Origin: Podarcis raffonei
Taxonomy: Eukaryota > Chordata > Lepidosauria > Squamata > Lacertidae
Length of the DNA: 64,000 bases
Reading direction: 5' to 3'
Assembly: GCF_027172205.1 (NCBI RefSeq)
Contig: NC_070607.1
Location: forward strand, 37,470,069 to 37,534,068
Of the stretch, positions 52,827 through 64,000 are shown one piece after another. Under the pieces are notes generated by a model. The model ran no database searches. It was not told the origin of the DNA and saw only the letters and a list, made by a program, of their open reading frames with translations. Made by a program: the position numbers and the translations under genes. Numbering within the stretch: the first letter of the stretch is position 1; the number at the start of each line of letters is the position of its first letter.

Positions 52827-54269
52827 TATTCATCCTTCCATCAAAGAATCAAGCTAAGCAGCAACTAGGGTAAGTGTACGCATTATGTCCTTATATCACA
52901 TTTGAACCACATTCTTTCCCTCAAATAATTCTGGGCACTATCGTTTGCTAAGGTTTACTGGGAATTGGAATTCTGTGGGGCATTGGAGAAGTACAGTGCC
53001 CATGATTCATTGAAGAAAAGAATGTGTTTCGAATGTGCTTTACAGGTATAGTTTGTACACAACTCTGTTTCCAGAAGCAGCTGCACAGAAAGATTGCCAG
53101 TTATGACAAGCCCAACCAGTCTCAAAGCCACTTCCCCACTTCTTCCTGGAGCAATGTTTCACTTTTTTTAAAAAAACACAACAACAACAATTCAAATTGG
53201 CCAAGAAAGAAAAACCAGATACACATATTTTTAAGGAAAACTAAAAGCCTGGGTAAAGGTAGATGTGTTAATACCAGAGAGAAGGGGGAAGCAGAGCATG
53301 GCTACAGCAGAAAAACCCACACTGGTCCCTGTGGGTAGGTACGTCCATATGCAACCCAAGTTAATAACCAGTATTGGCTCAAAAGGTTGAGTGCACTGTG
53401 AGCAAATCTCCACATTTGCACAAATATAAGTGCTAGGGGTCTATAAGCTTTGTAACTTGGATGTTTAATTTGACAAAGGATTTTTATCCGTTTCACTGAG
53501 ACCTTTCACTGAGTGTCAGGTACACTCAGTTAGCCTGGCCACTTTACCGAAACCACTCAAACCGATATCTGAACTGAGATTTGACTGACTCTATCTGCTA
53601 TATTGCCAAGTAGCCAAATCCTACGCTGGCTCCATTGAAGGCTTGCATATAGGAAACACAGCAGCTGATATAAATTTCTAGATTTCACAAATTCATTATC
53701 TCCCAGTGTCTTAGAAGACATAATACTTAACTTGCTTTGTAACTGCTGAACAATGGTGAGAAAGGACGACTTGGCATATTTTGCAGAAGAGTATGTATAA
53801 CACCACTAAAATGTTAGCTGTAACCATCATTCTAACGATGTCATCTGCAAAAAAAAAAGCAGTGCATACAAACAAAGGAAAATAAATTATGGGCTTTTTC
53901 TATTTTCTAAAGAGTAAAGAAAAATAATGCCATAAAACATTAATGACAGAATGTTGAACAAAGACCTATTCAACTGGAAGCAGTGAAATTGGCATAGGAA
54001 ATAAATTTCTGCAACCTCTATAATTAGTACAAAATTGTTAACAAAACTTCATTAACAAAAGTACACTGAATGTAGGTTAGGCCTTGTGACACCTTCTAAG
54101 TACAGTGAATATTCATTTGTGCCTTATATTATCCTGCTGGACAATAGTTATATAAGGATGTTTCTATTTTAAGATAACCTCAGGAGGTAACATTGGGATA
54201 ATGAATGAAGAATACTGTATATGAAAATATGAAACCTGGGGTGGATGGTGTGTTAGGGCAGGGTACCCA

Positions 54270-54480
54270 GGGTTTTTCCCCCCAGCCAGAACTCACCAGA
54301 ACTCAGTTCAGCACCTTTCAGGTGGGCACCATTGCCATTATAAGAGAACAAGGAAGGCTTTCATGGTGAGTTCCAGCCAGTGCTTTTCTTCCAGGGAAAA
54401 AAGTGCTGGTACTGCATACCCTTGAGTACCCCCAGAAAAAGCACTGGTTCCAGCACCTCTTTTTCTAGAAAAATAGCACT
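54270..54480. repeat. Interspersed repeat shared with 13955-14095
   Basis: It shares 'agaactcaccagaactcagttcagcacc', 'ggtgggcaccattgccattataagagaaca' and the end 'tttttctagaaaaatagcact'. An extra internal 'ggaaaaaagtgctggtactgcataccc' block is present here. MITE-like; family unassigned. Confidence 0.55.
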
Positions 54481-57266
54481 AGTAGTACCTCTGGTGGGGG
54501 ACGTACCTTTCTGGGGTAGTTTGTCCACCTTTGGTCCCCACTCTGCACTCAGCTTTCACCTGTGGCTCCTAGAAGCTGTCAGCATGCAGCAGTGCCCACA
54601 CCCCAGGAATGACTTTGACTGGCTGGCTAAACCAGGTGAGAGTAGTTGATGGGCCTCAGACCCTCGGTAAGTTAAGAACTTCCTTTGCAAGTGAAGACTG
54701 GCTCCAGCAGATTGAGTGGATGAGACAAATAGTGGGTCCAATGGTCAAGAAGGCTTTTTTGCACATGTTGTAGAGAGAAGTGAGGGGCAGATGGGAAGGT
54801 AGCCCATCTAGGAGAGACCTTGCAGCATATCTTCAGGATAAGATAAGGCTAAGGAGTAAACCCTACACAAATCTGGAATAGAGTCCCTAAGAGAGTTGGA
54901 TGGCACCTTGCAAATCTCCTTCCAGCAACTCCTGCAGCCCAGCTGGTGCCAAATGTATTGCTCTGCTTTCCTTTGGACCACATCAACAAGGTCAACAACA
55001 AGGCTGGGGTGGGAAGAGTGACTTAAGGCTTAACTTCTACCTCCCCGCAAACCCATCATCCCATTCCCAAACTCCTTTGGTATTGTAGAAGCAGTTGAGT
55101 GGTTCTTTGGTTCATTTCTTTGGATTCCAAGTTAAATGTAGGTTTGACCTTACCATAGTACACCATGAAAGGTCATTTTCATAAGTATTGACGGGCGCTT
55201 TCAGACAGTTGAGATTTTACAGCTGGAGGAGTTTCAGGAGAAGGGAGTCGATGAGGGGGGTGTGAGGGTTTCCAAAGAAAGATGAGGGCTAAATATTAAT
55301 ACCCACTGTCTTGTTTGTCTGGTGAACATCAGGAGAAGGGAGGCAGTAACATGCACCTTTAAGACCCTAGTGAAAATACCAGTATTTCCTTATGCACCCC
55401 TTTAATAAACCAATAAACTTAGTTTAAAGTTCATCCTGTCTCTAGCGTTGGTGTCCATCTCACCTCTAATCCTGCTGTACCAGCTATTAGGAGGTGCAAC
55501 TGCAACAGTAAGATTCCCTACCTCTATTCCTGTTTTTATCATAGCAAGCAGTTAAACGTAAGCTGCTCTCTAGGCAGCCTAGGTTTGGGTAGTCTTTTGT
55601 ACAATTTTACTTGAACCACTTTATTATTCCGTACACACTGAATTTTGTAATTCAGGAGTGAGGACATAAAACTATCCTACTCTCAAATGCTGTTTTAGTG
55701 CTGTAATTAAATGCAGGTTTTCTCTTGGAACTTTGAAATGGGGATTCAGTGTTCCTTGTTGATTTCCCCCATTTAATTAAAGAGATTTAAAGTTGCAGTG
55801 CAGTGTCCCCAGTGACATGCAATGACTCTGGATAAAAGATCCCTAGATATCTTGCTTCTGAAGCTACATCTGTAGATACACATGTTTCTCTGATGTGTGA
55901 TTAGGGACACAAACAGTCCTGCTAACACTCTGCACAAGAGATCTCGCTTGCAGAGAACCCGGTTGGAAGAGCAGAACCCTGAAAAAAAGCAAGGCATCCC
56001 CAATAAGCTAAGCCAGGGACAAAATAGGAACAGTGATTTACAAGGTTACCTACAGGATAGGTAACAAGAACAGGAACCATCTCTGATAGCTAGGGACAGC
56101 AAGAGGGCACGTAACCTTTATCTAAATAATATTTAATCTTAAAATAGAATGCTTCAACACATCTGTCAGGGGAGGGGTATATATCCTAAAGAACTCTAGT
56201 GTAGATGTGTAATAAAGCAAGGGAAAGAATAAAAGCAGTATCTTAACAGAAGCAGGTGATAGAAAAAGGGATAAGCCTGTCAAACAGGAAGAACTGGTTC
56301 CTATGGGAAGATCAAGACCATCTCTATTATACCAGCTAAGCACAAAACATCTTAACATTGCATGCTCTGAAATTTTATAACAGTCAAATGCTAATAATTT
56401 TTAATTGCTGTGGAAAATATGTACACCCACCTATTGTCAGCATAGTCAAAAAAAGCTGTGATACACTGTAGTTTAACCCTGCTAACAAAGATTTGGAAAA
56501 CAACCCCACATAGTTCAGGCTTATCAATTGTCTTGAAGATATTGATAGATTTACCTTATTCTCCATCAGGCCATGTGCCCCAGTTCCACGCTTAACTTGA
56601 TTTCATTACTAATAGTTGCAGAATAAAACTTTCCTTCTTCCCTAATGTATCTTATTCAGAATTCACTGCTGCATGAATCAACTGAGAGGGGGGAAGAGAA
56701 GCAGTTGGTGACCTACATTACCAATAATTTGAGAACAGCATATTGTTTCTAGTTTAAGAAACTTCTACTCTGTATGAGTCAGTGTAGGAAAACCCACAGC
56801 TCTTAAAAAAAAAAATCTGCCTCCTTTCTCCTAACCCCTCCCACCTCCTTGAAGCCTGGTTCTAAGGTAATTTTAAGTTACGGGTTTCCTATCAGATTTC
56901 TGTGAAGTGTGAGTTCTTTTCTGGGGTAACACCTGGCCATTTGCTTAAGTTTATCAAAAGGATGTTGATAGCATTGATATCCCAGCAACCTGTCTCAATG
57001 GGAACTAAGAAGGCAAGCTAGGGATGGGGGCAGCTTATCTCTGTCTGAAGGAGAACAAAAAACAGACTGCAGTTTAAGTAAGGGGAAATAAGATGAGTTG
57101 GGGTTCTGTATGAATCCTAGATTTGATATGGTGGGCTCTGGTTGTCTGTTGAGTGTTTGAGCTGTTTTTCCATCTATGCTCAACCTGTGTATTTGTAAAT
57201 AAACCAAATCTTATGCCAGTACATCTCTAGAGATTGCCTTCCAAAAGTAATGAAAGCTGATTACAT

Positions 57267-57380
57267 GCTGCACACATTCTACTCAAGTAAAAACACGCTG
57301 ATTCCTGGACCGTCCACAGGCCAGATTTAGAAGGTGATTGGGCCAGATCCGGCCCCCGGGTCTTAGTTTGCCTACCCATA
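57267..57380 (+). repeat. hAT MITE fragment
   Basis: 'cacacattctactcaagtaaaaacacgctgattcctggaccgtcc...cggcccccgggtcttagtttgcctacccat' is the 3' part of the element complete at 38004-38254. Confidence 0.82.
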
Positions 57381-58357
57381 CCCTAAGCTGTCTAGGTTTC
57401 TAATCTTTTAGGGTTTGAAAACAGTGAATTAAAAGTTAAGCATTTTGTCAGGGCAACTTTCTCTAATTATCTGTACCAGCGCAAGTTTTCAGCAGTATTC
57501 ATATCAAAATTCTCCAGCCTTGGTTCTACTAGGGTGTTTCTAGATAGTCAACTCTTTATTCAAACCGACCATTGCTCTTCTCTTCCACGAGGATACTTGC
57601 AACTGGTGTTCCATACTACTAGATATTAATCTGTCTCTGCAAACACTCAACGAATATAGCTGATGCCATGACAATGCAAAATGGAAAAGTCCAGCTCTGT
57701 GCAACCTTTGAGGAAATGGAGAAACTGACTTTTTGATTCAGTGTGATTTTTGCTGTGTGAATAGGACATCGATAGCTGGTCTGAGGATGAGGAAAGTGTC
57801 ATCAGTAAATAACAAGGATATGAAATCCAATCTTATTGGATAAGAACTTAAGAAGGACATCAAACAGCAGCACAGAAGATGAGGAAGCCATAGCAAGACA
57901 GGTGGCAATAACGTCAGTTTCTAAGACAAAGCTGAAATGGAATGTAGCTATCAGATAACTTTCCCCCCCTGATAAAATTGGGGTAAACTGGGGAGTGCAA
58001 AGGTTCTCAGCCCTTTGTGCCCAGCTCTAGACAACATAGAAGAATCTGGTCTCACCTCTGACCAATATAAAACACACAGAATGAAAGAGTACAGGTCACA
58101 TTATTGCACATTACTCCCCCCTTCCTTTCTTCTTCCTTTTTATGGCAGCTATGCACTGCAGTAGCTGCTTATAATGCTGAATTGGGTCCAGGCCTTTCTG
58201 TCAGTGGAAGGGCTGCTTCTGCACATGGAAGCAGAGGTGGTACCTAGGCTCCCTTCTGCCCTTGGTAAGGAGCTATATTGGCCTCCCCCTACCCTCATCC
58301 CTTGTGGCCTTGGCAAGCGGTTGCATAGCAACCTCACCACATTTGTTGCAGATGCTT

Positions 58358-58389
<32 letters not shown>

Positions 58390-58390
58390 A

Positions 58391-58433
<43 letters not shown>
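58358..58433. repeat. (TG)n/(CA)n inverted microsatellite
   Basis: About 30 bases of TG are followed by gcact and about 40 bases of CA, so the tract is self-complementary and can form a cruciform or hairpin. Confidence 0.95.
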
Positions 58434-58435
<2 letters not shown>

Positions 58436-58563
58436 CAATGTGTATCAATCAACATTTTAATTCCTTTCAGTTGCAATCATGAGTCTGCTGCCTTTTTTGA
58501 TGGTTAAATTTAACCCACTTGAATGTATTTTCGAAACCAGATTAACAAGAAGGGTATTGCCTT

Positions 58564-58590
58564 GTGTGTGTGTGTGTGTGTGTGTGTGTT
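58564..58590. repeat. (GT)n microsatellite
   Basis: About 26 bases of GT dinucleotides. Confidence 0.95.
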
Positions 58591-59061
58591 CTACTATGTT
58601 CTACCCACAGTAGTGGTTGTGGACAGAGAAAAACAATTCACCTAATAGTAAAGTTTTTATTGTTGCTTACTTCCATTAACAAAATAAATACCTTTAGTAG
58701 GTTAGAAAGAATGTTGGGGCATATTGGGGTCAGGGGAAGGATTTAACATGTTTCTAAAATGGTGACCAGAAAGGCAGAAGGGTGCAATGGGATTTTAATG
58801 TTGGAAACTGCAACTTGGAATGCTTTTCAAACATATGTAAATAGCTGCAAAATATAAACAAATGTGATTTTTAAACCTAACAGTGTACATGGTTTTTTGT
58901 TCACAAAAAGACATGTGTGTGTGTAGTATCTGAATGTGTTTAGTTCTGTGTTATTATAGACATTATTTACTGGCAAGCTGCACACATTAACACCCTATTT
59001 ATCTCAATGGAAAAGGCTGTAGATCAGCTTTGTAAAAAAAAAACAACACTTGCTAAGCATA

Positions 59062-59221
59062 CCATATTTTTTTATGTATAAGACTATGTTTTTTCCTAAA
59101 TTTTTGAAGTTTAAAATAAGGGGTCATCTTATACACTGATAGTGCGTAGTGCATTTTCTTGAGTCCCAAAAAATAGGGGGTGTCTTATACACAGGGGAGT
59201 ATTATACACAGAAAAATACGG
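59062..59221. mobile_element. Mariner-like MITE
   Basis: The ends ccatatttttttatgtataa and complement of ttatacacagaaaaatacgg are inverted repeats flanked by TA. It belongs to the family at 8840, 27942 and 32301. Confidence 0.78.
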
Positions 59222-59326
59222 TAATCACTTCTGCTTTGTAATGGGGTAGAAGAGCTGAAAATAATGCCAATATATTTCACATCTGGCAACCAATGCACCA
59301 CTTGGGTTTCGTATAGTACATGGGTA

Positions 59327-59674
59327 AAGGTAAAGGTAAAGGTACCCCTGCCCGTACGGGCCAGTCGTGTCCGACTCTAGGGTTGTGCGCCCATCTCACT
59401 TAAGAGGCTGGGGACCAGCGCTGTCCGGAGACACTTCCGGGTCACGTGGCCAGTGTGACGAAGCTGCTCTGGCGAGCCAGCACCAGCGCCGCACACGGAA
59501 ACGCCGTTTACCTTCCCGCTATTTATCTACTTGCACTTAGGGGTGCTTTCGAACTGCTAGGTGGGCAGGAGCTGGGACCGAAAGACGGGAGCTCACCCCG
59601 CCGCGGGGATTCGAACCGCCGACCATACGATCGGCAAGTCCTAGGCACTGAGGTTTTACCCACAGTGCCACCCG
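59327..59674 (-). mobile_element. tRNA-derived SINE, minus orientation, 12-bp target duplication
   Basis: The right end cacagtgccacccg is the complement of the cgggtggcactgtg head, and ggattcgaaccgcc the complement of the B box. Identical flanks agtacatgggta (59315-59326 and 59675-59686) mark the insertion. The left end is a (taaagg)n-type tail. Confidence 0.88.
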
Positions 59675-61082
59675 AGTACATGGGTAGGTGGGTCTAAAAA
59701 GCTTGGGACACAAATTTTCACAGCCCTCTAGCAGCTATGGAGCCTCATTTGCTGGAAGTAATGTATTCAACATTAACTCTGGAAGTGAAAAAGTTTCTAA
59801 CCTATTCATTTCTAGTCATGTGCTATTTGTTAGAATGGAAGCGTGCTTCTTCTGAAGCTGGGCTAGTCACAAATGATGATGACATAATGGATGTAGGGAG
59901 GTTCTATTAGAATCTGACCTTCAGAGAACACTTGGGGGTTTGTCACAGAAGGCCTATATGGAGGCACAGCAGGTAAAGAATCCCCTCTTGATTCTGTTGC
60001 CCCTTGCTCCATAGATTCCTGGGGCATTTCCTTTCTTCCGAGAATGTTCTCCTAACTTGCAAGGCCATCATGGCCTTTGATCTTGGCCTGGCCTCAAGGC
60101 ACTGAAGATCAAAGGAATTTGAGATTCAAGGAATCTTTCTTGACTCTGCATATGAATGACTGTCCTTAAAAGTCAAGGAAGAATTCAGTGCCTTAGGCTC
60201 CTTGCATCTCACTCCATTCACATACTTGGTTGTGGTACTTTCTTTTTCTTTTCTTTTTTGGTTCTTGTTTTTCACCAGTCTCTACTACTGGAATTTCTCA
60301 CGCTGGGGAATTGGAATAGATGCCCAAGAGGCTAACATGTTATCTGGTCTGCAAATCCTATGAGCCTCTGGAATGAAGATCACCTTGAGAAAGCAGAGAT
60401 TGTTTGAAGTCTTTCTGTTTCTTAATGATGTAGGTATTAAAAAGAACCAATTTCAGATTCCTTTTAGGTTTGAACCTCTGGCCTTGCCAATCTGCTTTTT
60501 TCTTGAAAGATTCTATGGACTAGTGGACAACGACTTGTATTATATCACAGGAAACATCAGGCTTAGCAGCAAGAATAAGCATTAGGAAGCAGCTTTAGTC
60601 TGTTTAAACATTTTATTACATGTGTGCCAATTATTAAGCAGTGAGAGGTTTCAGGCATCCTCTGAACACAAGGCTTGAGTTTGGTGGCCTTGGACTGAAG
60701 GCCATTGTAGAGTGTAAAGGTTCTGTGATATAAGTTTTATTTACTGATATGTACAGTATACATCTAGCATGAGAAGGAAGTCTCACAACAATAATATATT
60801 CCAATATATCTTGCTTCCCCCATTAGATTTCTAGGTTTCTAGGTTCTAGATTTCTAATGCTGTACGACTTGATTCACAGTAGATGGCAAGCCAAGTCTCT
60901 ACCTTCTTCATGTCCAGTTTCAAGACTGCCCAAGTCTTTTGTTCTCTTTCACACAGAGACACATACACAGTGACATTACCTGCAGCTGAAAAGAGGGGGA
61001 ACGAAAAGAAACACATATCTTCCAGAAGGATATCCAGATAATTTAGTTTCTTCACCTGTATTTGGCAATCTCTTTAGTTACA

Positions 61083-61437
61083 ATGGGACGCGGGTGATGC
61101 TGTGGATTAAACCACAGAGCCTAGCACTTGCCGGTCAGAAGGTCAGCGGTTCGAATCCCCGCGACGGGATGAGCTCCCGTTGCTTGGTCCCTGCTCCTGC
61201 CCCCCTAACAGTTCGAAAGCACGTCAAAGTGCAAGTAGATAAATAGGTACTGCTCCGGCGGGAAGGTAAACGGCGTTTCCGTGCGCTGCTCTGGTTCGCC
61301 AGAAGCGGCTTTGTCATGCTGGCCACATGACCCGGAAGCTGTACGCTGGCTCCCTTGGCCAATAAAGCGAGATGAGCGCCGCAACCCCAGAGCCGGCCAC
61401 AACTGGACCTAATGGTCAGGGGTCCCTTTACCTTTAC
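61083..61437 (+). mobile_element. tRNA-derived SINE, plus orientation
   Basis: It has the head gggacgcgggtgatgctgtgg, the B box ggttcgaatcc, the body 'ctggttcgccagaagcggct...acatgacccggaagctgtacgc' and the tail 'ggtccctttacctttac'. Flanking ctttagttaca at about 61072-61082 and 61438-61448 is the target duplication. Confidence 0.87.
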
Positions 61438-61695
61438 CTTTAGTTACAGTATATGGAGACAGTTTGTATAGGATTGGGGAAGATCTTATCAGACTGGTTT
61501 CTATACTCCTGCTAATCACTGCTCTTTTACAGTCAAGAGTCACTGAGTTTATGGGATTGCTGAGTGATCTCTTTCAAACTCATCTCTCAGTCTGTACCAC
61601 AATATATTGAAATCTAAGCATTTTCTTTAGTAATATCAGTTGAAAACATTTTGCTCTTATCAGGAAAAAATTGTGTGTTGTTTCAAAATAGGTAA

Positions 61696-61921
61696 CAGCG
61701 GTACCTCGGGTTAAGAACTTAATTCATTCTGGAGGTCCATTATTAACCTGAAACTGTTCTTAACTTGAGGTACGACTTTAGCTAACGAGGCCTCCCGCTG
61801 CTGCCACGCCACCGCCGCGCGATTTCTGTTCTCATCCTGAAGCAAAGTTCTTAACCCAAGGTACTATTTCTGGGTTAGTGGAGTCTGTAACCTGAAGTAT
61901 CTGTAACCCAAGGTACCACTG
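61696..61921. mobile_element. pogo/Tigger-like MITE
   Basis: It runs from cagcggtacctcgggttaa to caaggtaccactg and is followed by TA. It is a diverged sister of 37730-37971. Confidence 0.82.
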
Positions 61922-62664
61922 TACTTTAATTGAAAGATGTGTAAAACATACTGATTCAGTCTTTCTTTTCTTTGTGCTAAATACAATGAAATCCTGAACT
62001 CCGAGAGGAATATGGATAAAAAATAGAAGCTTTCTGTTATTCTGTAAGAGAATCTTATTTAAAAAGGGGGGGGGGAGCTTTCAGTAAAACTGGAAAAAAG
62101 CAGATTAAATTTCTTGTATTTGAATATACATTTAACAAAACAACTACAGTAACTACTTTTTCAGGAGAGATAAAATCCCTTGTATCCTACATTGCATAAT
62201 GAAGGCCACCATTTTCTCTGTGACTTTCATAGCAGACAGTGTGTGGATTTTTTAAAAGCCAAAACATTGGTCAACCTGGCTGTTTCACACTTCTTGTTGT
62301 GTTGCTGCTCCTTTGACCAGTCAGGGCAGGGCTGCAATAGCAGTTTTAAGGCTGAAGTCTTATGAGAATTTAGGAGTAATTCCCCCGGTGAACACAGACT
62401 TAACTCTAAGCAAACCATTCATGAATAGAACAAGGAAAAACTTTCAGAGCAATCCTGCAGATCAAACAGTTTCTATGCAACTGTGAGCAAAAAGGAAAAC
62501 ATGTAACATAAGCAGATATTTATTTATTTAAAAGCTTAAACACTTCCTGTTCTGGTCCCTATTTTCCCCATCTCTGAATGACATTTTTACGTTGTTACAA
62601 AGGTTGTGCACCACTCCCCATCTCTGCCAAGCAATAGCAGCAGATTCATTCTTGCTACTTTTTC

Positions 62665-62668
<4 letters not shown>

Positions 62669-62696
<28 letters not shown>

Positions 62697-62697
62697 T
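62669..62697. repeat. (TTTC)n microsatellite
   Basis: About seven TTTC units. Confidence 0.93.
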
Positions 62698-63449
62698 AGA
62701 AAAAAGAACTTTGCCCTAGGGAATGAAGAATAAACATGGTCCAGAGAGTACTGGTAAAACTCGATGTTATGAAGCAATATGAGAAGAAAAGACTTAGCAA
62801 ATATGAGCTAATTGAGGTACATATAATATAAGACATGGGAACAGTTATGACTTTGTTTTGAAATATATCAAAATCTAAAGTTGGGCAATACCTTTATTAG
62901 GGTCAACCAAACCGTTGTAGAATAGGGAACAAGCTTTCAAGTTCTCTTGAACTCCAGGCTAGATGTTATGTACTGTAGTAGGGAACAGGCAGAGAGAATT
63001 AAAACGAAAACAAAACAAATAGAACAACAACAACAAAAATGGCTTCATGTCGGTATGCATTTAGACAAAGTCCCAAAATGGATATTGCAAACTTGACTAA
63101 ATAACTCTCAGCTAGATGCTGCAGGTCACAGGCTACATGCAAGATTCTGTGGCAAATGTTTGACCCCCTACTTTTGGAAACACCAAAGCTAGCAGTTATG
63201 CAGACCTGCCTCTAACCTTAAGCAAAACACAGTGCCTTTGTTAGGCAAAGAGCAGAAGCAATGAAAAACATGACAGTATTTATATTAGCAAAGCTGGAGA
63301 TTAATTTTAGATGGTGTTGTAGATTAAAAATAAGTAAATTGAAGCCAATTTGGTTAGGATTACCTAGTGGTTGGAAGACATGCAATCTTCAAAAAGTGTA
63401 TTTTTGAAATATGTTTCTTGTGGTATTAACTGTCAGTTGCAACCAAACC

Positions 63450-63990
63450 CTAGTGAATCCAGGGATCCAGTAGGGTTTTATCCTCTATCAGGGATTTTAA
63501 GCATTGAGATTCAGACCCACTTGGAATTTTCTGTATAACAGGGGTGATAAAGACCGAGTGTATATCCTCATAAAAACGATATCGTAGCAAGACATGAGAG
63601 ACGGTTTCTACCTCTATCAGGCCACAGGGGCAGACTCACTCTGCAAACAGTTTACCCACATATCTGCTCTGCAATAAGGCAGATGGCAGCGCATTGAATC
63701 TAGCAAGGGTGAACGAACATCTCTATTTAAATATTTGTAATTTTGACAGATATATTGCTGGGGTAAAACCTCTCCCATTGTCTTTGATTTCTGGGTGTTT
63801 ATTCATCTCACTCACATGACACTGAAATTCTACGTCCCAGATTCGTTGGCGAATTGTTGCTCTGGCTTTCTCGTAACCTGCAGCTATCAGTGCTTGTGGC
63901 AAAACCCCCAGTCTTTTAGCTTTTCGTATAATGTAGTTTTCCATTTTGATTGATAGGGATACCCTAGTGAATGGATTATTCATTAGGTTT
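63450..63990 (-). mobile_element. LINE ORF 3' end, minus strand
   Basis: The minus strand reads IRKAKRLGVLPQALIAAGYE, then after a stop FTLARFNALPSALLQSRY, CPCGLIEVETVSHVLLRY and FYEDIHSVFITPV. The CPCG...ETV.HVLL.C.FY motif is a zinc-binding C-terminal region of some non-LTR retrotransposon proteins. At least two in-frame stops show that it is dead; the 5' part runs beyond the right edge. Clade not assigned. Confidence 0.65.
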
Positions 63991-64000
63991 CCAAGACTAA

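Larger units (their letters stand above)
47074..64000. other. Region upstream of the IL23R Ig exon
   Basis: The IL23R signal-peptide exon, 5' UTR and promoter should be here, but I could not identify them. What is visible is repeats: CR1, L1-in-MITE, copia element, SINEs, MITEs, microsatellites and a LINE end at the right edge. Stretches 53-58 kb and 62-63.4 kb show nothing I can name apart from the entries listed. Confidence 0.6.

Noticed and set aside
56880-57235. A second LTR ending near 'gtatttgtaaataaaccaaatctt'
   Set aside because: Polyadenylation-like and A-rich words are present, but I see no TG...CA boundaries, no target duplication and no second copy.
60846-61055. Minus-strand open frame with NVTVYVSLCEREQK...; the part MCFFSFPLFSAA before a GTAATG donor could be a signal exon for IL23R
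   Set aside because: The hydrophobic stretch after the only ATG is too short, no homology is recognisable, and the frame could arise by chance. The phase fits, but nothing else supports it.

Overview
The window looks like squamate reptile (lizard) nuclear DNA. Two multi-exon, single-copy vertebrate genes sit in a dense background of CR1-type LINE ends, tRNA-derived SINEs, and many short inverted-repeat DNA transposons (hAT-like with 8-bp target duplications, Tc1/mariner- and pogo-like with TA duplications). There is also one vertebrate Ty1/copia element and one solo LTR. No prokaryotic features are present. The species assignment is inferred from repeat style only.

Both host genes lie on the minus strand, head to tail, in the order known from mammals. 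IL23R occupies about 23.9-47.1 kb: 13 coding exons from the Ig-like domain to the stop codon are readable, with every splice phase consistent; the signal-peptide and 5' UTR exons are not found and should lie above 47.1 kb. IL12RB2 occupies about 1.8-8.2 kb: seven coding exons from the Ig-like domain to the first half of the fourth extracellular domain; the rest of the gene runs off the left edge and its signal-peptide exon is not found. Exon calls come from translation, splice sites, phase continuity and similarity to the human proteins as remembered.

The main biological observation is the domain plan of IL23R. Mammalian IL23R has an Ig-like domain and one cytokine-receptor homology module and then goes almost straight to the membrane. 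Here four extra exons (31,296-35,462), in phase and with consensus-like splice sites, encode two additional fibronectin III domains resembling D4 and D5 of IL12RB2/gp130. The four exons total 573 bp and are flanked by phase-1 introns, so skipping them would give the mammalian layout in frame. I found no D6. The cytoplasmic tail keeps a box-1-like PKW motif and two YxxQ (STAT3-type) motifs.

Layout: 1-8.2 kb IL12RB2 exons and introns; 8.2-23.9 kb intergenic plus unseen 5' parts of IL12RB2, rich in MITEs, with a solo LTR at 11.7-12.1 kb; 23.9-47.1 kb IL23R; 47.1-64 kb upstream of IL23R, with a CR1 fragment, a nested L1-in-MITE, a copia element with two identical LTRs (49.3-52.8 kb), SINEs, and a LINE 3' end at the right edge.
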